NCBI RefSeq assembly: GCF_000341245.1
Contig: NZ_ANAD01000053.1
Coordinates: 16,532 to 48,978, forward strand
DNA from: Nocardiopsis halophila DSM 44494
GTDB taxonomy: Bacteria > Actinomycetota > Actinomycetes > Streptosporangiales > Streptosporangiaceae
Direction: 5' to 3'
Length of the DNA stretch: 32,447 nt
Positions 14,566-22,708 of the stretch are shown here, one piece after another (positions within the stretch are counted from its first letter, which is position 1; each line of letters opens with the position of its first letter). The notes beneath the pieces are model-generated. The model searched no databases. It was not told the DNA's origin and saw nothing but the letters and a program-made list of their open reading frames with translations. The translations under genes and the position numbers were made by a program.

Positions 14566-16698
14566 TCACACGGCGCAGCGGTCGCCCCGCGTCAGGCCGC
14601 TCTCCGCGAAGGGGACGTCCTTGGGCTTCTTGTGCAGCTCCCACCCCTGGACGTGCACGCCCGGGCTCTCGTGGAAGAAGCGGTCCTGCCACAGGCGCGC
14701 CTGGTCGGCCAGCTCCTCCAGGCCCTGCCCCCGCGCCTCGGCGGCGCTGGTCTCCAGGAGCGCCTCCACCTCTTCAGAGGTGGTCATCCGCTCGTACCAG
14801 GCGGTCTGGGCCGAGCTGCCCGGCCCGGACGAGGGGGTGGAGGTCCCCGGGATGTCGGCGGCCTGCAGCGCCTGCGCGCCCTCGTGGCCCAGCGTCGCCC
14901 ACACCGCGCGCGCCAGCACGATCTGGGAGGCGATGCGGCCCCGGTGGTCGCCGGTCCGGCCGCACAGCCGCACCGCGCGCCGGGCGTGGTCCAGCACCGT
15001 CGACAGCTCCTGCCCCTCGCGCGGCGGCCCGGTGTACACGCCCACCGCCATCTGCGACTCCATCACCGCGTGGAAGCGCGTCTGGGCGGTGATGCGCCGC
15101 ACACGCGCCTCCCACCACCGGTCGCCCAGCGCCTCGAAACCACTCACCGCCTGGGAGAAGGCGGCCACCGCCCGCTCGCCCTCGCCGGCCTCGCTGAGCA
15201 CCTGGCCCAGCACCAGCCGCGTTCGGGCGCTCTCCCTGCCGTGGTCGAGCTCGTGGAACATCTGCAGCGAGCGCTCGGCCAGCTCCAGGCGGGCCTCCGG
15301 GCGCCACGGGTCGCGCCCCCGCTGGCCGGTGAGCAGACCGCCCACCAGCGCCCCCAGGCCGCTTCCGGAGCGCCCCTCCCAGACCGCGCCGTGGTCCAGC
15401 AGCGCCATGCCGCGCAGGCACCGCGCCAGGTGCACGCGCTTGCCCGCGCGCTCGAAGCGCTCGCGCAGCGTGTCCAGCAGCCGCCAGGCCTCCTCGTGCC
15501 GCCCGCCCACGTTGTGCAGGTCGCCCAGCAGGATGCGCGCGTAGTCGGCCCGGCCCGCGTCGCCGGTCCGGTCGAAATCGGCGATCGCCCGGTGCAGGGG
15601 CTCCTCGGCGGCCGCGGCGTCCCCGAGGAGCAGGTGGCGCTCCGCGGCCGCGAGCCGGGCGCGCGGGTCGGGGCCCTCGCGGGCGGGGGCGCCGGTCGGG
15701 TCGGACCAGCGGTCGGGCGCGGTGCGCGGGCGCGGCGGGCCGGACGGCGACGCGGGCGGCCGCTCCTCGGCCTCCCCTGTCGCGACCGGGGCCGCCTGGG
15801 TGGCGGCGAAGGCCTGGGTGTCCAGCTCGGGCGGGGCCGCCGGGCGGGGCGGCGGCGCCGAGCGGACGGTGGGCTCCGGGGCGGCGCCGGCCGCCTCGGG
15901 GACCGGCGGCACCTGCTCGGCCCCGGTGAGCATGTCCAGCAGGCCGCGGGCGGTGGGGCGGTCCCCGGGCTCCTTGGCCAGGCAGTGCAGCACGATCGCG
16001 CGCAGGTGCCCCTCCAGCGGCCCGGTCTCGGCCGGGCCCTTGAGCACCCGCAGCATGCGCGCGCCCACGTTGGGCCCGGGGAAGGCCTGCCCGCCGGTCC
16101 CCGCGTAGACCATGGTGGCGCCCCAGGCGAAGACGTCGGCCCGGTCGGTGATCCGGTCGCCGCGCAGCTGCTCGGGCGCCATGTAGCCGACGGTGCCGAC
16201 CGCGGCCGTGGAGGCCGCGCCCGCCTCGGCCAGCCGGGCCACGCCGAAGTCGATCACCCGGGGGCCGTCGTCGGCCAGCAGGATGTTGTCCGGTTTGAAG
16301 TCGCGGTGCACCACCCCGGCGGCGTGGATCGCCACCAGCGCGGTGGCGGTGTGCACCGCCAGGCGCTCCAGGTCGGCGCCGTGCCGCGGCCCGCTGTCGC
16401 GCACCTGCTCCAGCAGGGTCGGGCCTTCGACGTACTCCGAGGCGATCCACGGGCGCTCGGAGTCGGCGTCGGCGTCCAGCACCGATGCGGTGCAGAAGCC
16501 GCGCACGCCCCGGGCCGCCTCCAGCTCCCGGCGGAACAGCTCGCGGGCGTGGGCGTCCTCCAGCATGTGGGGGTGCAGCTCCTTGACCGCCGCCTGGCGG
16601 CCCTCGCCGTCCACCCCCAGGTAAACGGTGCCGAACCCGCCCCGCCCGAGCTCCCCGTAGAGGGTGAATCCGCCGAGTGTCCTGGGTCCGTCCGTCAT
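14566..16698 (-). CDS. Ser/Thr protein kinase with C-terminal TPR-like repeats
   Basis: The 710-aa protein begins with a complete Hanks-type kinase domain (about residues 8-270): glycine loop GRGGFG (18-23), ATP-binding lysine K39 in AAVKEL, catalytic HRDFKPDN (D133), DFG at 150-152, GTVGYMAPE at 168-176, and the DVFAWGATMVYAGTG helix. A Pro/Ala-rich linker (about 280-355) follows. No transmembrane helix or PASTA domain is seen, so the kinase is probably cytosolic. From about residue 365 the sequence is helical with TPR-like repeats (for example AAEPLHRAIADFDRTGDAGR and ERAVAAFSQAVSGFEALG), suited to binding partner proteins. The ATG at 16698 is preceded by AGGGGAG. Substrates are unknown; the gene stands alone. 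STPK-TPR proteins are common in actinomycetes. Confidence 0.9.
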   Translation of the reverse strand: MTDGPRTLGGFTLYGELGRGGFGTVYLGVDGEGRQAAVKELHPHMLEDAHARELFRRELEAARGVRGFCTASVLDADADSERPWIASEYVEGPTLLEQVRDSGPRHGADLERLAVHTATALVAIHAAGVVHRDFKPDNILLADDGPRVIDFGVARLAEAGAASTAAVGTVGYMAPEQLRGDRITDRADVFAWGATMVYAGTGGQAFPGPNVGARMLRVLKGPAETGPLEGHLRAIVLHCLAKEPGDRPTARGLLDMLTGAEQVPPVPEAAGAAPEPTVRSAPPPRPAAPPELDTQAFAATQAAPVATGEAEERPPASPSGPPRPRTAPDRWSDPTGAPAREGPDPRARLAAAERHLLLGDAAAAEEPLHRAIADFDRTGDAGRADYARILLGDLHNVGGRHEEAWRLLDTLRERFERAGKRVHLARCLRGMALLDHGAVWEGRSGSGLGALVGGLLTGQRGRDPWRPEARLELAERSLQMFHELDHGRESARTRLVLGQVLSEAGEGERAVAAFSQAVSGFEALGDRWWEARVRRITAQTRFHAVMESQMAVGVYTGPPREGQELSTVLDHARRAVRLCGRTGDHRGRIASQIVLARAVWATLGHEGAQALQAADIPGTSTPSSGPGSSAQTAWYERMTTSEEVEALLETSAAEARGQGLEELADQARLWQDRFFHESPGVHVQGWELHKKPKDVPFAESGLTRGDRCAV

Positions 16699-16813
16699 GC
16701 GCTCCCCTATTCGCTTCTCCGCCGCCCGCCCTCCCGCGGCGCGCCGTCAGGAGGCGTCGCTTACAGAACCTTAGTGGCCCCGGATTCCGCACAGCAGTCC
16801 CGGGGACGCGACA

Positions 16814-17707
16814 TCACCCCATGTGAGCGCGGATCCGCCGGATGTGGCCAGGGCCCGTGCGGCAGCAGCCGCCGATCAGGCGCGCCCCGGCGGCGCGCCA
16901 GGCGTCGGCCCGGGCCGCGAACGCCTCGGGGTCCGCACTGCCGGTCCAGGCCCGGGCGGCCGGGTTCCAGGACTCCCCCGAGTTCGGGTAGGCCGCCCCC
17001 GGCCGTCCGGAGGCGGCGACGGCCTCGGCCACCAGGGGTGCGGCGTGCCGGGGCGGCGTGCAGTTCACACCGACGGCGACGACCTGCTCCATCCCGGCGA
17101 AGAGCGCGGCGCACTCGGCCATGGGCGTCCCGTCGCTGATGTGCGCGTCGTCGCGGCCGGAGAAGCTCACCCACACGGGCACCTCCGGTGTCTCCCGCAT
17201 CAGCTCCGCCAGGGCGCGCGCCTCCTGGTAGGAGGGAACGGTCTCGCAGGCGAGCAGGTCGGCGCCGGAGCCGGCCAGCAGCATCCAGCGCTCCCGGTGC
17301 CACTCGGCCAGCGCGCGGGCGTCCAGGCCGTAGTCCCCGGTGTACTCCGAGCCGTCGGCGAGTGCCGCCCCGTAGGGGCCGATCCCGGCGGCGACCAGGC
17401 CTGCGCCCGCCTCGTCGCGCGCCTGTGCGGCCAGGCGCACCGACCGGAGCATGAGCCCGGCCGCCTCGTCGCGCCCGATCCCCTGGCGCGCGAAGGCGGC
17501 GAATCCGGCCTGGTAGGACGCCGAGACCGCCACGTCCGCCCCGGCCTCGAAGTAGTCGCGGTGGGCGCGGCGCACCAGCTCGGGGGCGTCCGCCAGCAGC
17601 CGCGCCGACCACAGTTCCCCGGACAGGTCGCACCCGTACTCCTCCAGCCTGGTGGCCAGGCCGCCGTCGAGGACCACGACGCCGCGGTCGTTGAGCAGCG
17701 CTTCCAT
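16814..17707 (-). CDS. mmuM: Homocysteine S-methyltransferase
   Basis: The 297-aa protein is a zinc-dependent methyltransferase that converts homocysteine to methionine using S-methylmethionine or SAM as donor. The zinc-binding cysteines are in place: C216 in GVNCTPP and C281/C282 in GGCCRTGP near the C-terminus. The N-terminal VVLDGGLATRLEEYG and the central SASYQAGF are typical of the MmuM family. There is no cobalamin or pterin domain, which excludes MetH. The ATG at 17707 gives the standard family N-terminus; the upstream extension is not protein-like. No S-methylmethionine permease gene is adjacent. Confidence 0.92.
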   Translation of the reverse strand: MEALLNDRGVVVLDGGLATRLEEYGCDLSGELWSARLLADAPELVRRAHRDYFEAGADVAVSASYQAGFAAFARQGIGRDEAAGLMLRSVRLAAQARDEAGAGLVAAGIGPYGAALADGSEYTGDYGLDARALAEWHRERWMLLAGSGADLLACETVPSYQEARALAELMRETPEVPVWVSFSGRDDAHISDGTPMAECAALFAGMEQVVAVGVNCTPPRHAAPLVAEAVAASGRPGAAYPNSGESWNPAARAWTGSADPEAFAARADAWRAAGARLIGGCCRTGPGHIRRIRAHMG

Positions 17708-17819
17708 GGGCGCCACTCTAGATCGGCGCAGGGACCCTTGCAGGCCCTTTGCGCCGGGGAGAGGCTCGAGGCGCCGCCCGGCCAGGAGAGGTCGGCGCGA
17801 TTCTCCAAGGACGGTGCAC

Positions 17820-18527
17820 ATGCTCCGAGTCATCGGCGCGGGATACCCGCGCACCGGAACACTGTCGATGAAGGCGGCGCTCGAGCAGCTGGGGTTCGGT
17901 CCCTGCCACCACATGTTCGAGGTGATGAGCAGCCCCGAGCAGAGCGCCCTCTGGTCGCTCACCCCGGGCGAGGGGGAGGCGTCCTGGGACCGGCTCTATG
18001 AGGGGTATGAGTCGGCCGTGGACTGGCCGACCGGGTACTTCTGGGAGGAGGTTTCCCAGGCCTACCCCGACGCCAAGATCCTCCTGACCGTCCGGGACGC
18101 CCGTCGGTGGTACAAGAGCGCCTCTGAGACCATCTTCCAGTCCCCGCGCATGCTCGACGCCGTGGACGGCGAGGAGCACGGCGGCGCCGGGCAGGAGGAC
18201 GCGGCCGGTGCGACCACCACGGCGCACCTGAGGAGGCTCCACGAGACGCTGCTGAGCACCATGTGGCGCGGGGCCTTCGGCGTCGGCGCCGACGAGGTCC
18301 CCGACGAGGCCACGGCGGTCGCGGCGTTCGAGCGCCACATCGAGTACGTGCGCTCGCGGGTCTCCGAGGACAGGCTGCTCGTGTTCGAGGCGGCCCAGGG
18401 GTGGGAGCCGCTGTGCGACTTCCTCGGCGTCCCCGTCCCTGAGGACGAGCCCTTCCCCCACCTCAACGAATCCGAGGACCTGAAGGAACGGCTGGGGAAC
18501 GTGATGAGGGGCGGCCGGCCCTACTAG
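17820..18527 (+). CDS. Sulfotransferase-family (Sulfotransfer_4-like) protein
   Basis: The 235-aa protein has the PAPS-binding 5'-phosphosulfate loop GAGYPRTGTLSMKAALEQLG right at the N-terminus. It continues with FGPCHHMFEV and a 3'-phosphate-binding segment ILLTVRDARRWYKSA around residues 95-110. The order matches the Sulfotransfer_4 group. Members are annotated as sulfotransferases, but most have no known acceptor. The ATG at 17820 is chosen because AAGGA lies 8 nt upstream; a GTG two codons earlier is also possible. It is divergent from the homocysteine methyltransferase (112-bp spacer) and convergent with the VOC gene, so it is probably monocistronic. Confidence 0.82.
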   Translation: MLRVIGAGYPRTGTLSMKAALEQLGFGPCHHMFEVMSSPEQSALWSLTPGEGEASWDRLYEGYESAVDWPTGYFWEEVSQAYPDAKILLTVRDARRWYKSASETIFQSPRMLDAVDGEEHGGAGQEDAAGATTTAHLRRLHETLLSTMWRGAFGVGADEVPDEATAVAAFERHIEYVRSRVSEDRLLVFEAAQGWEPLCDFLGVPVPEDEPFPHLNESEDLKERLGNVMRGGRPY

Positions 18528-18560
18528 GCGCCACCCGAGGCGCGGACCGCGGACCGCAGA

Positions 18561-18605
18561 GGGCGGCCGCCGACCCCGGGGCTCCCCGAAGGCCGGCGGC
18601 CGCCC
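18561..18605. terminator. Strong bidirectional terminator hairpin
   Basis: Perfect 12-bp arms, GGGCGGCCGCCG (18561-18572) and CGGCGGCCGCCC (18594-18605), surround a 21-nt loop that itself contains CCCCGGGG. The element fills the 85-bp space between the convergent sulfotransferase and VOC genes. Confidence 0.65.
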
Positions 18606-18612
18606 CGGGGCC

Positions 18613-19053
18613 TCAGTCCTCGACCGGGGCCAGGCTCACGGTTCCGTCCTCGTCCACGCTCCATCCGGGGTTGTGGCAGACCTCCCACACCACGCCGTTG
18701 GGGTCGGCGATGTGGCCGTGGTACCCGCCGAAGGCCGCCTTCTGCGGACTCTTGACCAGGCGGGCACCCGCCTTCACCGCCCGGGCGACCACGGCGTCGA
18801 CCTCCTCGGGCGAGGCGACGTTGTGGGCCAGGGTCAGCCCGCCCAGGCGGGCGTCCTCCGGGCCGCCCGCCATGTCGCGGGCGAAGGCACCGGCCTCGAA
18901 GAGGCCGAGGACGGTACCCGGGGCGATCTGGAAGAAGATGATCTCCCCCGGTACGTCCATGAGCGGCCGCCAGCCGAGCCCGTCGGTGTAGAAGGACCGG
19001 GCGGCGTTGAGGTCGAGCGTGGACAGGGTGATGAAGTGGACCGACTGGTTCAT
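18613..19053 (-). CDS. VOC-superfamily (glyoxalase-like) protein
   Basis: The 146-aa protein has the vicinal-oxygen-chelate beta-alpha-beta-beta-beta layout in two modules: HFITLSTLDLNAARSFYTDG, GLGWRPLMDV and EIIFFQI in the first, and SPEEVDAVVARAVKAGARL, YHGHIADPNGVVWEVCHNP in the second. H of YHGH and E of WEV fit the metal-binding positions. Function ranges from glyoxalase to antibiotic resistance; it cannot be fixed here. The ATG at 19053 gives a normal N-terminus, with an ATG four codons upstream as alternative. It is divergent from an AraC-type regulator with only about 35 bp between starts, so the regulator probably controls it. Confidence 0.85.
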   Translation of the reverse strand: MNQSVHFITLSTLDLNAARSFYTDGLGWRPLMDVPGEIIFFQIAPGTVLGLFEAGAFARDMAGGPEDARLGGLTLAHNVASPEEVDAVVARAVKAGARLVKSPQKAAFGGYHGHIADPNGVVWEVCHNPGWSVDEDGTVSLAPVED

Positions 19054-19088
19054 GGGTCCGATCATGGCGGGGAGGGGGGAGGAGTGTC

Positions 19089-19859
19089 TTGAACGAAACG
19101 GACACGCCGCGATCGGCCTACCGGGAGTTCCCGCCGGCGGGCCCGGTTCCGGCCGCCGTGTGCGCCTGGGAGCAGGCCATCGCCCCCGGGCGGGGATACG
19201 TCCAGCGGGTGCTCCCCGACGGGTGCGCCGACGTGGTGGTCACTGCGCACGGCCAGGCCCGCCTCGTCGGCCCGACCGCCGAGCCGGCCCTGGTCCGCCT
19301 GGCCCCCGGCGGGACGGTGCGGGGGCTGCGCCTGCGCACGGCGGTGATCGGGGCCGCGCTCGGATGCCCGGTGGGCCCCCTGCGGGACGCGGACGTCCCT
19401 CTGGAGGACGCCCTGCCCTCCGGCGCCGCCCGCCGCCTGGCCGAACAGGTGTGGTGCGGCGACCCGCCGGAGCTTCCCCTGCGCCGCCGCGCGGACGGCC
19501 GCGTGCGGGCGGCGCTGCGAGCGATCGGCACACCGGCCGGCCCGGGGGCGCCGGCCCCCTCGGTGCGCGGCGCCGCCGAGGCCGCCGGGGTCTCCGAGCG
19601 CCACCTGCGGCGGCTGCTGGCCGACGCGACCGGACTGGACCCGCGGGCGCTGCAGCGCGTCATGCGCCTGCAGCGCTTCCTGGCCCTGGCCGACGCCGCG
19701 CCCGGCCTACGGGCGGCGGACCTGGCGGCCCAGGCCGGCTATGCCGACCAGCCGCACCTGACCCGCGAGGTGCGCAGGATGTCCGGGCTCACTCCCGCGG
19801 TCCTGCTGCGTGAACGCGCCGCCGGCCGCGGGGCCCCTCCGCCGCCCGGCGCCGACTGA
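19089..19859 (+). CDS. AraC-family regulator
   Basis: The 256-aa protein ends in a two-helix-turn-helix AraC domain: SVRGAAEAAGVSERHLRRLL in the first, and ADLAAQAGYADQPHLTREVR followed by MSGLTPAVLL in the second. The N-terminal half (YREFPPAGPVPAAVCAWEQ, then VLPDGCADVVV) resembles the DUF6597-type sensor found in actinobacterial AraC regulators. The start is TTG at 19089, supported by a GGAGGAG tract 4 nt upstream and the lack of another start. It lies back to back with the VOC gene, a frequent arrangement in actinomycetes. The inducer is unknown. Confidence 0.88.
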   Translation: MNETDTPRSAYREFPPAGPVPAAVCAWEQAIAPGRGYVQRVLPDGCADVVVTAHGQARLVGPTAEPALVRLAPGGTVRGLRLRTAVIGAALGCPVGPLRDADVPLEDALPSGAARRLAEQVWCGDPPELPLRRRADGRVRAALRAIGTPAGPGAPAPSVRGAAEAAGVSERHLRRLLADATGLDPRALQRVMRLQRFLALADAAPGLRAADLAAQAGYADQPHLTREVRRMSGLTPAVLLRERAAGRGAPPPPGAD

Positions 19860-19861
19860 CC

Positions 19862-19877
19862 GGCGGACGCCTCCGCC
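19862..19877. terminator. Hairpin between convergent AraC and DUF1992 genes
   Basis: GGCGGA (19862-19867) and TCCGCC (19872-19877) pair around a CGCC loop just after the AraC stop in a 62-bp convergent gap. No T-tract follows. Confidence 0.4.
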
Positions 19878-19921
19878 CCGGCCCGACGCCCGCTCGGCCG
19901 CGTCGCCCCGGCCGCGGGACC

Positions 19922-20422
19922 TCAGCCGAAGATGTTCCACCAGCGGCGCTTGCGCCTGCCGTCGGAGGCCCGCAGCGCCTCCCGCGCGCGCTCGGCGCGC
20001 TGCTCCTCCAGACGCCGCCGGGCCTCGGCGTTCTTCTCCCGCCACTCGGCCACGACCTCCTCGACGTCGAAGGGCATCATGTTCAGCGGCGGGCCGGAGG
20101 TGGGGAACTTGACGGTGCGCACGATCTGCTCGTTGATCCCGGCGATGATCCGGCGGGCCTCGTCCTCGGTGCGGGCGCCCACGGCGGCGGCCCGCGCCTC
20201 CTCGGCCTCCTTGCGCACGCGCAGCGCCGGCGGCAGCGGCGCCACCCCCTCCTCCTCGGTCTTGCGCCGCACCCACCACAGGGCGTCGCGCGGGCGGTCG
20301 ATGTCCGGGATGGGCTTGCCCGCCCCGGGCAGGCCGTCGAACTCACCGCGCTCCATCGCCCGGCGGACCTGCTGGTCGGCCCAGGACTCCCACTCCATCC
20401 CCGCGGGCTTGCGTTCGGTCAT
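19922..20422 (-). CDS. DUF1992 (DnaJ-associated domain) family protein
   Basis: The 166-aa protein contains the DUF1992 signature: MEWESWADQQVRRAMERGEF, then DGLPGAGKPIP, and later RIIAGINEQIVRTVKFPTSG. A charged helical segment rich in Arg and Glu follows (about residues 125-160), with a C-terminal KRRWWNIFG. Relatives occur alone in bacteria or next to DnaJ-like sequences in eukaryotes; the function is not established. The ATG at 20422 has GGGGGAG upstream at about 6 nt. It is divergent from the second TetR gene, and the 18-bp operator lies between them, so both may share control. Confidence 0.85.
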   Translation of the reverse strand: MTERKPAGMEWESWADQQVRRAMERGEFDGLPGAGKPIPDIDRPRDALWWVRRKTEEEGVAPLPPALRVRKEAEEARAAAVGARTEDEARRIIAGINEQIVRTVKFPTSGPPLNMMPFDVEEVVAEWREKNAEARRRLEEQRAERAREALRASDGRRKRRWWNIFG

Positions 20423-20492
20423 GGCCGCTCCCCCGTTTCCGTGCTCCGCCGTCCCGCCGCGCCCGGTCGCCTCCGCGCGGCGCCCACGCTTC

Positions 20493-20510
20493 ATGATACG
20501 TCTGTATCAT
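20493..20510. promoter_or_regulatory. 18-bp perfect palindromic operator for TetR regulator
   Basis: ATGATACGTCTGTATCAT has perfect 7-bp arms around a 4-bp spacer. It lies in the 124-bp divergent region between the DUF1992 and TetR starts. Each arm contains TATCAT reading outward, which fits a -10 TANNNT on either strand. A repressor bound here would block both promoters. The AT-rich arms stand out against the very GC-rich surroundings. Confidence 0.65.
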
Positions 20511-20546
20511 AACCGCTGCCGAAGCCCCCGGGAAAGGAGCACGCAC

Positions 20547-21185
20547 GTGCCCCGCACCGTCGACCACGCCCGACGACGGACCGACATCTGCGACGCCCTG
20601 GTGCGCACCGCCGCACGCGAGGGCCTGCACGCCGTCACCATGCGGTCGGTCGCCGCCGAGGCCCAGGTCTCCCTGCGCCTGGTGCAGTACTACTTCTCGA
20701 CCAAGGCCGGGCTGATGCACGCCGCCCTGGTCCACCTCGAAGAGCGCAGCCACCGCCGCTGGTCCGAGCGCCTGGCCGGGCTCCCGGTGCCCGCCGCGCC
20801 CCGCGCCCGCGTCCGCGCCTTCCTCGAGGAGGCGCTGCCCACGGACGAGGAGAGCCGGGTCTTCCACCTCCTCTGGACCTCCTTCGCGGTCCTGGCGATG
20901 ACCGACCCCGCGCTCGCCGAGCAGCCGTTCGTCTCCGGCCCAGAGCGCTTGGAAGGCCAACTGGCCGCGCTGCTGGAGGAGGCCCGCTCCCAAGGCGCCC
21001 TGAGCCCCGAACAGGACCCGGCCCTGGAGGCCGCCCGGCTCCTGGCCCTCACCCACGGGCTGGGCACCGACGTGCTCACCGGGCGCATCACCCCTGAGCG
21101 CGCGCTCGCCGTGGCCGAATACCACACGGGCGCCCTTTTCGACGCCTGCGTCCCCGCCGACGACGGGACACCGGGGCACGGCTGA
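20547..21185 (+). CDS. TetR/AcrR-family regulator
   Basis: The 212-aa protein is of standard TetR size. The DNA-binding domain reads RRTDICDALVRTAAREGLHA, then VTMRSVAAEAQVSLRLVQYY, with the typical YYFSTKAGLM after the recognition helix. The C-terminal domain is all-helical and acidic. The GTG at 20547 is supported by GAAAGGAG 7 nt upstream; the frame upstream of it has no protein-like content. A perfect operator lies about 40 bp upstream, so autoregulation is likely. The next genes on the same strand, an M20 hydrolase and an amidase 130 bp downstream, are plausible targets, as is the divergent DUF1992 gene. Confidence 0.88.
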   Translation: MPRTVDHARRRTDICDALVRTAAREGLHAVTMRSVAAEAQVSLRLVQYYFSTKAGLMHAALVHLEERSHRRWSERLAGLPVPAAPRARVRAFLEEALPTDEESRVFHLLWTSFAVLAMTDPALAEQPFVSGPERLEGQLAALLEEARSQGALSPEQDPALEAARLLALTHGLGTDVLTGRITPERALAVAEYHTGALFDACVPADDGTPGHG

Positions 21186-21186
21186 G

Positions 21187-21202
21187 GCCCGCCCGGGCGG
21201 GC
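21187..21202. terminator. 16-bp GC palindrome after TetR stop
   Basis: GCCCGCCCGGGCGGGC is a perfect palindrome two bases after the TetR stop codon. It could end TetR transcription before the hydrolase operon, but it has no spacer loop or T-tract. Confidence 0.35.
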
Positions 21203-21316
21203 GGAACTCCACCGCCTCCCGTCATCGGCCTGGGCCGAGGCGGGCGCTGCGCCGCCGGATCCGCATCCGCTGAAGGGTAGGTAGATGCCACGCCGCCACC
21301 GCGACGAAAGGACACC

Positions 21317-22708
21317 ATGCCCCCCACCGAATCGGAACCCAGCGACGCGGAACCCGCGGAGAACGAACACACCGCACGCGCCGAGCTCAAGGCCGCCGTA
21401 TGCGCCGAGATCGACCGGCGCGCCGGGGAGATCACCGCGGTCTCCCGCGAGGTCCTGCACAACCCCGAGACCGGCTTCCGGGAGGAGCGGACCGCCCGCC
21501 TGGTCCGCGACCGGTTCGCCGCCATGGGGCTGGAGCCCCGGTCGGGGCTGGCCGGGACCGGCGTCGCGGCGCGCATGGACGGGCGCGCCCACCGCCGCAC
21601 CGTCGCCGTCCTGGGCGAACTCGACTCGCTGCTGGTCGCCGACCACCCCTGCGCCGACCCCGCCACCGGAGCCGCGCACGCCTGCGGGCACAACGCCCAG
21701 ATCGCCTCCCTGCTCGGCACCGCCTACGGCCTGGCCCCGGTCATGGACCGCCTCGACGGGGACGCGGCGCTGATGGCCGTCCCCGCCGAGGAGTGCATCG
21801 AGGTCGACTGGAGGCTGGACCGCCGCGCCGCCGGGGACCTGGAGTTCATCGTCGGAAAGCCCGAACTCGTCAGGCTGGGCGCCTTCGACGGCGTGGACAT
21901 GGCGATGATGGTGCACGCCGGTCCCGCCGTGGCGTCCCCCGCCATGTCGGTGTCCATGACGGCGAACGGGTCGCTGGTCAAGCGGGTGACCTTCCACGGC
22001 ACCGCGGCCCACGCCGGCGCCACCCCCTGGAACGGGGCCAACGCCCTGAAGGCCGCCACCCTGTCCATCGCCGCCGTCGACGCCCAGCGCGACACCTTCC
22101 GGGACGCCGACGCCGTGCGGGTGAGCCAGATCCTCACCGGCGGCGAGGCCGTGAGCGCCGTTCCGGCCAGCGCGCGCATGGAGGTGATGGTGCGGGCCGC
22201 CACCGTCGAGGCGATGCAGGACGCGTCGGACAAGGTCGACCGCGCGCTGCGCGCCGGAGCGCTGGCGCTGGGCGTGCGCCTGGAGATCGAGACCGTGGGC
22301 GCCTACCTGCCGCTGCGGCCCGACGGTCCCTTCGCCGACCTCGCCTACGCCAACTGCGTCGAACTGTTCGGCGCCGGGGAGGTGGTGCGCGACGCCGGAG
22401 CCATGGGCGGCTCGACCGACATGGGCGACCTGGGGTTCCTCATGCCGGTGCTGCACCCGTGGTCGGCCTCGGGGTGCGACGCGCCCTTCCACGGGCCCGC
22501 CTTCCACACCGCCGACCACGAGGCGGCCGCCGTGGCCCCGGCCAAGGCCATGGCGATGACCGTGGTGGACCTGTTGGCCGACGGCGCGGCCGGAGCCGAG
22601 CGGGTCATCGCCGGTTCCGGCCCCAAGCTGGGCACCGAGGAGTACCTGGACCTGCGGCGCTCCTTCGATGCCCACACCGTCGAGGACCCCCTGGAGCGGA
22701 TGCGATGA
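21317..22708 (+). CDS. M20-family amidohydrolase (AbgB/M20D-like)
   Basis: The 463-aa protein is a binuclear-metal peptidase-like amidohydrolase. Metal-site motifs are HACGHNAQ (residues 121-128), PAEE (157-159, catalytic and metal Glu) and MMVHAG (H200). The dimerisation domain starts at VKRVTFHGTAAHAGATPWNG. The CGHN form, rather than CGHD, resembles p-aminobenzoyl-glutamate and related N-acyl-amino-acid hydrolases. It would cleave an amide of a small substrate in the cytosol. The ATG at 21317 has GAAAGGA 6 nt upstream. Its stop overlaps the amidase start as ATGA, so the two are coupled. The pair suggests stepwise degradation of an amide compound; the natural substrate cannot be named. Confidence 0.88.
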   Translation: MPPTESEPSDAEPAENEHTARAELKAAVCAEIDRRAGEITAVSREVLHNPETGFREERTARLVRDRFAAMGLEPRSGLAGTGVAARMDGRAHRRTVAVLGELDSLLVADHPCADPATGAAHACGHNAQIASLLGTAYGLAPVMDRLDGDAALMAVPAEECIEVDWRLDRRAAGDLEFIVGKPELVRLGAFDGVDMAMMVHAGPAVASPAMSVSMTANGSLVKRVTFHGTAAHAGATPWNGANALKAATLSIAAVDAQRDTFRDADAVRVSQILTGGEAVSAVPASARMEVMVRAATVEAMQDASDKVDRALRAGALALGVRLEIETVGAYLPLRPDGPFADLAYANCVELFGAGEVVRDAGAMGGSTDMGDLGFLMPVLHPWSASGCDAPFHGPAFHTADHEAAAVAPAKAMAMTVVDLLADGAAGAERVIAGSGPKLGTEEYLDLRRSFDAHTVEDPLERMR

